In this document: positions 50,171 to 57,320 of the stretch, in pieces
Layout of the letters: every line of letters begins with the position of its first letter
Numbering within the stretch: position 1 is the stretch's first letter
From: a virus
Length of the DNA: 64,000 nucleotides
Virus record (IMG/VR): IMGVR_UViG_3300023174_000075
Span: 1-64,000 of that record
Strand: one strand, 5' to 3'
Notes under the pieces: model-generated
Databases searched by the model: none
What the model was told of the DNA's origin: nothing
Seen by the model: only the letters and a program-made list of their open reading frames with translations
Position numbers and translations under genes: made by a program

Positions 50171-51043
50171 TTATCGTTTTATTAAAAGATAATAATCTTC
50201 TAACTGCTCTCTCTTCTTTTTAGTAGGTTTTTCATCGGCATAATCCGCATCAAACCTAATAAAGAATTTATCACCTTCTATTTTTGCTATTTCACCAAAC
50301 CATATATCTCCCATTCTAACAATTTCGTTACCTACTTTAAGTTTAGTTTGTGGAGTTATTCTTATCCAATTACCGGCTTTAAAGTCTTTTTGCGCTCTAG
50401 GATCTGCCCAGTTAGGTAGTAAGGTTGGATCTACATCATTTTTAATATAGGTAATTAAATCATCAGCTGATCCATTTCTGATTACTTTTTGCCTGTCGTA
50501 TGTTACAAGATTATTAGCAAGATCTTGTAAATCTTCTGGTTTTTGTTTCTTGCCAGCTTTCTTAAAGCCTAATTTATAGGCAGCTATAAGTACGTTTGTA
50601 ATATCCTTTTTTACTTTAGAATTGTTCGGATATTTATTGAAGCGTTCCATTGCTTTGGTGAATATATTTTTCCACTCATCACCAGGATTGTTATAGTCGT
50701 ATGTATTTGGTTGTGCACTTATGACTTCACCCATGAAGTCAACATCAGGGTCACCAGTCATTTGTCTTGTAGTTGATATTGGCTTCACTGCTTTAATGAA
50801 GGATACCGCTAAGGCACTTTCTCTACTTACCGGCTTATCATTCTTTAGCATCTTGAAGGTAGGTTCATTTTGTGAATTGGTACCCACTCTTACATACAGT
50901 TGCTTGGTATCATCATCGAGAGTAAGCTCTATCTTATCGCCTGGCTTAGTACTTAGCAACTGTCTTTCTACTGCCCCTTCTGTTAGACCAGCTAGTTGTT
51001 GAAAGCGTCTTACTTCGTTTAATATATCTGTTAATTTAATCAT
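50171..51043 (-). CDS. Tagged cargo protein of unknown function
   Basis: A 290-residue protein, MIKLTDILNEVRRFQQLAGL followed by TEGAVE. Two possible cuts exist: LNE|V (10/11) and the better LTE|G (22/23). RFQQLAG is shared with the head protein at 25075-25686. The body is alpha/beta (LLSTKPGDKIELTLDDDTKQ; EIVRMGDIWFGEIAKIEGDK with FFIRFDADYADEK). No catalytic motif. It overlaps the next tagged gene by 4 bases. Slightly higher GC than average. Confidence 0.55.
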   Translation of the reverse strand: MIKLTDILNEVRRFQQLAGLTEGAVERQLLSTKPGDKIELTLDDDTKQLYVRVGTNSQNEPTFKMLKNDKPVSRESALAVSFIKAVKPISTTRQMTGDPDVDFMGEVISAQPNTYDYNNPGDEWKNIFTKAMERFNKYPNNSKVKKDITNVLIAAYKLGFKKAGKKQKPEDLQDLANNLVTYDRQKVIRNGSADDLITYIKNDVDPTLLPNWADPRAQKDFKAGNWIRITPQTKLKVGNEIVRMGDIWFGEIAKIEGDKFFIRFDADYADEKPTKKKREQLEDYYLLIKR

Positions 51044-51555
51044 TTTTTATTTTTTACACAATTAGGGTATTTTTTGCCAAACATTGTTTTTATTCCTTTT
51101 TTAGTATATCCAGGCCAACATTTTTCATTTAGTATATCTTCATTCTGTTGTACAGGAGCATATCCTGAGCCATATGGTGCTGCTTTACCGGATTGAGGGT
51201 CTGCTGTTTCTTTATTTAAAGTTTTAGTTTTTCTTTTAGATGCTTCTTTACGTGTTTCAATATAATCTAAAGCACGTTTTAAACGTTTTTTAACCTCAGG
51301 ATCTTTAGCTTTACCATATGCTGCTCTAACACGTTGATGAATTAAATTAATAATTTGTGATTTACGAGCGTGTGTTTTAGATTTAAATGATGCTTTAGTT
51401 AAAGTATCTTTTATATCTTCAGCTGTTTTAAATTTAATAGATACAGTATCTTTAGGATTTTCATCTGTGTATAAACGACGACTGGATCCTTTAGGTTTTT
51501 TACCGGTACCTGTTTTAGGATCAGCTTCAGTTAATATATCTATTAATTTTATCAT
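51040..51555 (-). CDS. Tagged, very basic protein with Cys-containing end module
   Basis: A 171-residue protein, MIKLIDILTEADPKTGTGKK, TE|A exactly at 10/11. It is highly basic (KKRLKRALDYIETRKEASKR) and ends with CWPGYTKKGIKTMFGKKYPN followed by CVKNKK, a short module seen at the end of other phage proteins. This is the classic internal-protein plan: tag, then a basic DNA-associating body. An internal ILNE site near residue 145 could be a second cut that frees the end module. Confidence 0.6.
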   Translation of the reverse strand: MIKLIDILTEADPKTGTGKKPKGSSRRLYTDENPKDTVSIKFKTAEDIKDTLTKASFKSKTHARKSQIINLIHQRVRAAYGKAKDPEVKKRLKRALDYIETRKEASKRKTKTLNKETADPQSGKAAPYGSGYAPVQQNEDILNEKCWPGYTKKGIKTMFGKKYPNCVKNKK

Positions 51556-51566
51556 ATTAAACTATA

Positions 51567-51851
51567 TTACTTCTTTAATTTAATATTTTCAGTGGATAAG
51601 AAATCAACTTTAACACGTAGTTCTGCTACTTCAGATGTTAATTTCAATACTAAATTACGTAATTCATCTTTTTCTTTAGCTGATGCTTCTAATAGAGCTT
51701 CTAATTTAGAGATACGATCTTTGCAGTCATGACGAATAAAATCATCATCACGTTCTCTATGTATTGCTCTTTTTTCATAATAGCGAAAAGCTGTAGTACC
51801 ACCTAAAACTGTTATTGCTGTGATTAATACTGACCAAATGTTACTATCCAT
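51567..51851 (-). CDS. Membrane-anchored coiled-coil protein
   Basis: A 94-residue protein with one N-terminal hydrophobic segment (SNIWSVLITAITVLGGTTAF) and a long coiled coil (DRISKLEALLEASAKEKDEL; LKLTSEVAELRVKVDFLSTE). This topology is shared by i-spanins and some holin-associated proteins. There is no tag. Located between a tagged gene and a junction motif. Lysis role possible. Confidence 0.5.
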   Translation of the reverse strand: MDSNIWSVLITAITVLGGTTAFRYYEKRAIHRERDDDFIRHDCKDRISKLEALLEASAKEKDELRNLVLKLTSEVAELRVKVDFLSTENIKLKK

Positions 51852-51884
51852 AATACTTAAGACTTATTGTATAAATTATTACCA

Positions 51885-51892
51885 ATAAATAT
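51885..51892 (-). promoter_or_regulatory. ATATTTAT junction motif
   Basis: The coding strand reads AATATTTATTGGTAAT immediately after the stop of the 193-residue gene and about 33 bases before the membrane coiled-coil gene. Confidence 0.42.
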
Positions 51893-52473
51893 TATGCGTT
51901 CATGGCCTCCTTGAGTTTCTGGATGTATTCTTGTATATCTTTTATGAATTGATTGTCTAGACTTTTACCTTTCCATTCTTCAATATCACCTGCTTCTGTA
52001 ACGTATGATTCGCCAGATTGACCCATAAGTAATTCTAATAATACATTTTCCATTTCCTTAATGTGATATGTAATACCCTGTTTAATTATATTTTGTTCAT
52101 ATTCTTTATATTCACCTCTAACCTTTAATTTAGTTTCATAATCAATTACACAATCAGAACATTTTTGATGTATTTTGAACATATACTTATCAAAATGACC
52201 TTTTGTCATTGGTTTGTTACAGTTAGGACATGTGATAGGTGTGAATATTTTTTTCTTAATATCGTCAAAGCGTGTTACAGTTTGTTTAATTCCATTTTTT
52301 ATAGTCCATTTTTTGCCACGTTCTTCCCAAACGTCACCTTCCTTGCGTTCAACATAGTCGGCAGTATATCCAACCTGTATGCCGGTTTTATCACCCGCTT
52401 TTTTGGTAATGATATTACGCATACGTTGTACATCGCGTGTTTTAAATTCTTTTTTAAGTAAATTATCGCTCAT
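51892..52473 (-). CDS. Zinc-binding protein of unknown function
   Basis: A 193-residue protein with two CxxC pairs (C82/C85 in ITCPNCNKPM and C105/C108 in IHQKCSDC), a likely zinc ribbon. Basic N-terminal helices (DVQRMRNIITKKAGDKTGIQ) come before it and an acidic helix after it. It overlaps the deoxynucleotidase-like gene by 1 base. Related to small zinc proteins of T4-like phages in aquatic habitats; function not known. Confidence 0.55.
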   Translation of the reverse strand: MSDNLLKKEFKTRDVQRMRNIITKKAGDKTGIQVGYTADYVERKEGDVWEERGKKWTIKNGIKQTVTRFDDIKKKIFTPITCPNCNKPMTKGHFDKYMFKIHQKCSDCVIDYETKLKVRGEYKEYEQNIIKQGITYHIKEMENVLLELLMGQSGESYVTEAGDIEEWKGKSLDNQFIKDIQEYIQKLKEAMNA

Positions 52474-52940
52474 TATAACCCTAATTTTTTAAGTTGTGCA
52501 ATTGTATTTGTAGCTGAAGTATGGTGTATTCCCATACCACCAGCATTATTCCATTCTCTAATGGTTTGTTCCATATCATCAATTAATATTCGTTCAGGGC
52601 CAGCAAACATTTGTTTATATGCTCTAGAATAAAAATATAATTTTTTATATTGATTATTAATATGCATTTTGCACCAAGCTTCCTTACCTACTTTAGATGA
52701 AGGATCTTGTGATGGAGATGATAAAATATTTGGTTTATAGCGTTTGATATAACTCCATAGAGTTTTACCATCTGACATCCAGGGTAGATTAGCCCAAAAA
52801 GCGGCCCCTTCTTCTTCTATTGGTTGCCAAAAGGCAGCGTCACCTTTAACGTATTGTTTTGTGTGAACACCTGTTAGATCATAATAACCTTTTTCAAAAT
52901 CAACAAGGACACCATCCATGTCACAGTAAATTGTATACAT
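52473..52940 (-). CDS. HAD-type 5'(3')-deoxyribonucleotidase-like protein
   Basis: A 155-residue HAD-superfamily protein: motif I is YCDMDGVLVDF (D7, D9), the motif II Ser is in NILSSPSQD (about 71-79), and motif III/IV is RILIDDMEQTIREW (D121, D122). The length fits phage 5'(3')-deoxyribonucleotidases, which remove phosphate from dNMPs and adjust nucleotide pools. It is next to nucleotide- and DNA-handling genes. Cytosolic. The exact substrate is not shown. Confidence 0.75.
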   Translation of the reverse strand: MYTIYCDMDGVLVDFEKGYYDLTGVHTKQYVKGDAAFWQPIEEEGAAFWANLPWMSDGKTLWSYIKRYKPNILSSPSQDPSSKVGKEAWCKMHINNQYKKLYFYSRAYKQMFAGPERILIDDMEQTIREWNNAGGMGIHHTSATNTIAQLKKLGL

Positions 52941-52953
52941 AACTTATATTTTA

Positions 52954-54366
52954 TTATTGATATATTTCTTCGTTTTGTTTGCCGAATTTTCTTAATAATA
53001 CACCTGCTTGCGCATTTGCTTCATTTTCAATTTCACTACCCGTCTCACCACTATTATAATCAATTCTACCATCCTCAGCTTGCTTGCGATGTACTAACTC
53101 ATGAGCTAATGTACGTAATAAATCGGCCATGTTACGATTTTTAACATACAACCATATTTTATCATTATTAGGATCAAATGAACCAAATGAATGATTTGAT
53201 TTAGCCATATTATTATCTCTTGACAATGTAAGAGATGTTGGCGGTTTTTGTATTCCTAATTCGTCAATAGCAAAAGCAATAAATTTCTTTAATAATTTAT
53301 TATCGTTTGCTGTATTTAAACCTTCCCCAAGATCAATGGGTTGATGTAATTGTTTAGTTTGTAGATTTAATGTGCCTTGTAATACAGTAGGAATTGAACC
53401 TAAAGCTTTATATAAAGATAATACAACTTCTCCACCTACCAAATAATACTTATCTTGAGCATAACATAATACAAGAGGTAACGGCATATCCTTACCAGCT
53501 TTAATTTGATCAATGTATGGTTTTGGGTTAATACCTAATTTTAAAGCATGTTGGATAGCATCATCTAGTGTTTTCATTTTATATGACTTGCTATTTTCTA
53601 ATTTAGACCATATATCATCATTTAATACTGTTTCCTCTCCACCATTAAAAGCATATTCCATATCCTCTATTGGAATATTAAATACAGCAGATGCTTTTTC
53701 TATTTTAGCACGATTTTGTGTTATGTAGTCTTGATAAGCATCATCATCAAAATTAATTGGAGGTGATTCTTTTAATGGCTCTTCTGTAGGTGTTTCGGCA
53801 GGAGTTTCTATTGGTGGTGTTTCTGTTGATTTTTCTTCTGGTTTATTATTCAATGCATTTAAAAAATCATCTACAGACACTCCATCGGGAAGATATTTTG
53901 CAATTTCTTCCTCATTCTTTTGAGCTAAGGCCATACGTAAGTTAGTTGCACTAACACCTTCAATAGCACCAGCATCAAATACTTTTACGTTAGGGTATTT
54001 CTCAATACTTTTATAGCGATCCATTTCACCTTTACCAAATGCTACTAAAAAATTAGTATCAGGATTATTTTTAACAACATCATATACTTCCTTAACAGGA
54101 CTAGAATCAGCAGATACTTTTACTTCAACTGAACCATTAAATTTATTTTTATATAGATCCCATACAGCAATACTTTCATCAGCAGTAACACCTTCACGTG
54201 TTTGAGGTGACACAAGTACTACTACTTGATCAGCAGCTTTTAATAATTTTTCAACAACATCAACATGTCCTTTATGAGGTGGTTTAAAGGCACCTGGGAA
54301 TAGTGCTATTGTTGGTTGATTTTCTGCTTCTAATAATATATTAGCTAAGTATTGGCCTAAATTCAT
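52954..54366 (-). CDS. Tagged fusion: nucleotidyltransferase, ParB-like segment, HExxH peptidase-like end
   Basis: A 470-residue protein that seems to join three modules. Residues 1-13, MNLGQYLANILLE|A, are a targeting-like tag. Residues 17-150 are a cytidylyltransferase-type domain: FPGAFKPPHKGHVDVVEKLL with the HxGH site (31-34) and GVSATNLRMAL (137-147), the (I/V)SxTxxR-type motif. Residues about 265-335 resemble a ParB/sulfiredoxin-like fold (MPLPLVLCYAQDKYYLVGGE). Residues 400-455 hold AHELVHRKQAEDG (HELVH 422-426) with downstream Glu residues (445-449), a zinc-peptidase pattern. Pro/Glu linkers separate the modules. I do not know another phage protein with this combination. Roles are inferred. 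Confidence 0.65.
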   Translation of the reverse strand: MNLGQYLANILLEAENQPTIALFPGAFKPPHKGHVDVVEKLLKAADQVVVLVSPQTREGVTADESIAVWDLYKNKFNGSVEVKVSADSSPVKEVYDVVKNNPDTNFLVAFGKGEMDRYKSIEKYPNVKVFDAGAIEGVSATNLRMALAQKNEEEIAKYLPDGVSVDDFLNALNNKPEEKSTETPPIETPAETPTEEPLKESPPINFDDDAYQDYITQNRAKIEKASAVFNIPIEDMEYAFNGGEETVLNDDIWSKLENSKSYKMKTLDDAIQHALKLGINPKPYIDQIKAGKDMPLPLVLCYAQDKYYLVGGEVVLSLYKALGSIPTVLQGTLNLQTKQLHQPIDLGEGLNTANDNKLLKKFIAFAIDELGIQKPPTSLTLSRDNNMAKSNHSFGSFDPNNDKIWLYVKNRNMADLLRTLAHELVHRKQAEDGRIDYNSGETGSEIENEANAQAGVLLRKFGKQNEEIYQ

Positions 54367-55118
54367 TTTATAAAATTATTTATTTTCGATTTAGCATTTT
54401 TAATAGATGTAAATTGTGGTATTATTTCTACTAAATGAGCTATCATGTCATTTAAAGCTTGATTTTCTTGTTCTTTTTTAGCGCGTTCGTCTGCTGTATA
54501 AACCTTACCACTACCTTTTACTGTTTGAAAAAATAATCGTTTAGCAGTTTCAGGATTATATTCAGCTTTACCTTCAGGATCATTATTTACTAATATAAAT
54601 TTATCACCAAAAGCTTTTTTATACGTATCTATATTATTATTAACTCCAGCCCATGTTTTTAATACAATACCAGGAGGTAATGCTCTATCCCTATCAGCAT
54701 TACGTTTTAATGATGTATAAGGGGAAACCCAAATCATTAACATCATTGTATCATATCCTAATGCTTCTAATTCAGATTTTTTCTTAAGTAATGGTTTACT
54801 AGCGGCACCTGTACCATCTATTACTATATTATTTTTATCAGCAGATAGTTGTGCAAATTTTTCTTTAGTAGTCTTTTGAGCTCTACCCATCATTTGTGCT
54901 GCTTGGGATAATTGATCTTGACTAAAATCAGAAATTTTAGTACCTAATCCAGCTGCTTTAAGTAGTTCTTCATAAGCATCATCTACGTTAATTACAGTTA
55001 AATCTGATGGTATAATTTGCTTAGTTACAAATGTTTTACCAGAGCCAGCAGGACCAGCTAAAAATATAGCTTTTGGTCGAGCTGATGCTTCTAATAATAA
55101 GTTTAATAATTTAATCAT
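54363..55118 (-). CDS. Tagged zeta-toxin/polynucleotide-kinase-like P-loop kinase
   Basis: A 251-residue protein with a perfect tag: MIKLLNLLLEASARPKAIFL, LE|A at 10/11. Right after it comes Walker A GPAGSGKT (22-29), then VINVDDAYEELLKAAGLG (possible catalytic Asp), IVIDGTGAASKPLLKKK, and an Arg-rich lid (KRNADRDRALPPG). This matches the zeta-toxin/PNK-like kinase layout. In T4, a packaged enzyme (Alt) acts on the host on entry; a packaged kinase could do the same. Whether it phosphorylates sugar nucleotides, RNA/DNA ends or something else is open. It overlaps the fusion gene by 4 bases. Confidence 0.7.
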   Translation of the reverse strand: MIKLLNLLLEASARPKAIFLAGPAGSGKTFVTKQIIPSDLTVINVDDAYEELLKAAGLGTKISDFSQDQLSQAAQMMGRAQKTTKEKFAQLSADKNNIVIDGTGAASKPLLKKKSELEALGYDTMMLMIWVSPYTSLKRNADRDRALPPGIVLKTWAGVNNNIDTYKKAFGDKFILVNNDPEGKAEYNPETAKRLFFQTVKGSGKVYTADERAKKEQENQALNDMIAHLVEIIPQFTSIKNAKSKINNFIK

Positions 55119-55127
55119 AATATATCA

Positions 55128-55135
55128 ATAAATAT
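55128..55135 (-). promoter_or_regulatory. ATATTTAT junction motif
   Basis: The coding strand reads AATATATTTATTGATAT about 9 bases before the kinase ATG, right after the stop of the RecB-like nuclease gene. Confidence 0.42.
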
Positions 55136-55136
55136 A

Positions 55137-55922
55137 TTACTTTGCTATTTTAACTGAAGTTGGTAATATTTCTGTGTATGGTTTGTGGTCAGGATTTTCC
55201 ATTTTATATATTTCCTGTACGTTTTTAAACATTTTGAAATTATTCTCAATATCACTAACTATTTTTAGTTCCCAACCTTTACCTTGTATTCTACCACCTT
55301 TACCCTCACCGCGTGTATTTGCTTTAACCCACAATATACCAGTTTGTGTAATTTTTTCACTATGCGTTTCGTTCCATGCTGTAGCATAGGCTGCTAACTG
55401 TAAGTCATAGCTAGTATGAAGTGAATTTGATGTTTTAAGATCCATTAACCATAAATGATCCATAAATCGAACTACTAAATCTGCAGTACCTGCAAATTCA
55501 TGTTCATCTGAAAATAAATGATATTCTGTAGCTACTAGTTCTGGTTTATGAGTGTTCCAAAAATCAGCAAAGCGTAATATCATACGCCAAACATCTAAAT
55601 TGTATTTAACATTACCCCATTCATCTAACCAATGAATTTCTTCACCATTAATAAAGGCTTCAACAGCATTGTGTACTTGTGTACCTTCACCAGCTGCTTT
55701 ATTAGCTATGATGTCGGAATTGTGTCCTACATCTTTTAACCAGCTATGGAAGAATTGATTTTTAGGGAAATAATTTAGAATTGATGTTACTGAGGGGAAA
55801 TATTTTCCATCTCTACGATAGAATCTATTATCTAAAACATTAATTTGTTTGTCACCTTCTTTATATTCTACAAGGCGTTTGATCTTAGGATCTTTAATAA
55901 TGTTTACATTTTTTTCAATCAT
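55137..55922 (-). CDS. RecB/Cas4-like PD-(D/E)XK nuclease
   Basis: A 261-residue nuclease with a complete core: GEGTQVHNAVEAF (H84), E133 in VATEYHLF, D148 in FAGTADLVV, D161 and K163 in WLMDLKTS, and Q175 in YDLQLAAYATAWNE. This is the RecB-family exonuclease arrangement (motifs H, E, GxxD, DxK, QxxxY). It probably acts in DNA recombination, repair or host DNA breakdown. It overlaps the primase gene by 4 bases, so both are made together. Confidence 0.85.
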   Translation of the reverse strand: MIEKNVNIIKDPKIKRLVEYKEGDKQINVLDNRFYRRDGKYFPSVTSILNYFPKNQFFHSWLKDVGHNSDIIANKAAGEGTQVHNAVEAFINGEEIHWLDEWGNVKYNLDVWRMILRFADFWNTHKPELVATEYHLFSDEHEFAGTADLVVRFMDHLWLMDLKTSNSLHTSYDLQLAAYATAWNETHSEKITQTGILWVKANTRGEGKGGRIQGKGWELKIVSDIENNFKMFKNVQEIYKMENPDHKPYTEILPTSVKIAK

Positions 55923-56860
55923 AATTGGAGTTTTTTAGTCAATAGAGATTGAAAGTTAAGAGGTGCAGTATTTTCAATAATGTTTAAAAACCTCTCAAAT
56001 CCAATTTCATTAGCATCTTTACCATCTAATTCTACTAGATATACTTCTTTACCATACGACATCAATTCTTCGCAATATTTAAAAGCATTTTTAATAGCAT
56101 CAGGATCAAGAGCAATATAGATTCTATTGACTGATGAACGGACTAATTTTTTCATTAGCTTCTCGTGAATAATTTTCCCAAATAAGGGGATTACATTGCG
56201 TTTAATTGTTAGTGCATCAAACATACCTTCAACAAGTATAATAGGTGCGTCCCAATTTATATATAACTCCCAACCAATAGCAGATTTAGCATCAGCAGGA
56301 GGATTTTTATATTTTTGTGGTCCATCTTTATAAGCGCGAGCAATAAAGTAATTTATAATACCATTCTCGTCATATGAGGGAACTATAACTCTATCTTTGT
56401 ATAGACCATCATTACAAAATCCAATATTATATTTGATAATATCGTCAAGTGTTATACCACGCTTACGTAAAAATTTAATAGCATGTTTTGCTTCAATAGT
56501 AGTGATTTTATTTTCAACAATATCTGTTAGTGATATAAATTCCTTAGGTAATTCAAGTGTGGTAGATATTTGCTTATATTCTTTACCAGGAGCTATAATC
56601 ATGTTTAGCTCAGCTACTTTATTAGCGGGTATCTTAGCGTTTTTAAAAAGAGATCTAATGGTTTTACCTTTTGCCTCACACACCCAACAATGCCAAGGAT
56701 TCTCGCTTTTAGCGTTTGTTATGCAATTGATTTCTAGTTTATTCTTATGATGAGTACAAAATGGACATTTAAAGGAGTAGTTACCCCGACTAGTCTTGTT
56801 ACCAGTACCTAAAACAGATTCTAATAATATTAATAGAGCAGCATTTTCCATAGTCCTCAA
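55919..56860 (-). CDS. 61: DNA primase (gp61-like)
   Basis: A 313-residue primase, close to T4 gp61 (342). The N-terminal zinc site is C32-x2-C35 and C58-x2-C61 in FKCPFCTHHKN and WHCWVCEAKG. The TOPRIM part has PIILVEGMFDALTIKR (about 205-220), with the catalytic Glu in VEG, and IYIALDPDAIKNAF (about 250), with the DxD Asp pair. It makes RNA primers on the lagging strand with the replicative helicase, which is not in this window. A second in-frame ATG 3 codons in is equally possible. Confidence 0.85.
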   Translation of the reverse strand: MRTMENAALLILLESVLGTGNKTSRGNYSFKCPFCTHHKNKLEINCITNAKSENPWHCWVCEAKGKTIRSLFKNAKIPANKVAELNMIIAPGKEYKQISTTLELPKEFISLTDIVENKITTIEAKHAIKFLRKRGITLDDIIKYNIGFCNDGLYKDRVIVPSYDENGIINYFIARAYKDGPQKYKNPPADAKSAIGWELYINWDAPIILVEGMFDALTIKRNVIPLFGKIIHEKLMKKLVRSSVNRIYIALDPDAIKNAFKYCEELMSYGKEVYLVELDGKDANEIGFERFLNIIENTAPLNFQSLLTKKLQL

Positions 56861-56869
56861 TATACGAAA

Positions 56870-57310
56870 TTATTCTGCCGTAACAAAATCTTTGCGATAG
56901 AATTTACCTAGTATATTATCATTGTAACTATCAGTAAATAGTACTGAGTATGATACTTGGTATTGTATTTCGTAGTATGTAAGTTGTTTTTTAGTAGAGC
57001 AGAATTTTATTATTTCCTTCTCGAAGTTATCTGCTCCTAGTAATTTAACATCAGCTAATAATTCTTTAGATGAACCCCAGTAATTACGCCAACCACTGTC
57101 GACTTGTTCTATTTTAGTAATTGAGCGACGACCAGGACCAGTTTGTTCAGCTAATTCCTTTTTAGTAAGCTTTTTCTTCTTATTGTGAAAGAATGCTTTT
57201 TTACCTATGTAAAATTTATTTGTTTCTAGATTAGTGATTTTATAAATAAAACCATAATCGTTCGTAGTAAAATCGTCCTGTAGTGGGACGTATTCATATA
57301 ACCAATTCAT
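56870..57310 (-). CDS. GIY-YIG nuclease (Seg-like)
   Basis: From the ATG at 57310 the product is 146 residues, MNWLYEYVPLQDDFTTNDYG, with the GIY-YIG core in YGFIYKITNLETNKFYIGKK, the R/K-rich segment GPGRRSITKIEQVDSGWRNY, and E in NFEKEIIKFC. It lacks NUMOD DNA-binding repeats. Similar genes in T4-like phages are called Seg-like homing endonucleases. Two upstream ATGs (57331, 57340) overlap the structural gene before it; the chosen start avoids this and gives the usual MNWLY-type beginning. Confidence 0.75.
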   Translation of the reverse strand: MNWLYEYVPLQDDFTTNDYGFIYKITNLETNKFYIGKKAFFHNKKKKLTKKELAEQTGPGRRSITKIEQVDSGWRNYWGSSKELLADVKLLGADNFEKEIIKFCSTKKQLTYYEIQYQVSYSVLFTDSYNDNILGKFYRKDFVTAE

Positions 57311-57320
57311 AAAAACTGTT

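Noticed and set aside
40999-55118. MIKL starts as a by-product of AT-rich start regions
   Set aside because: Synonymous codons differ between genes while residues 3-4 and 7-11 hold, including Glu10 and Ala/Gly11, which base composition cannot explain.
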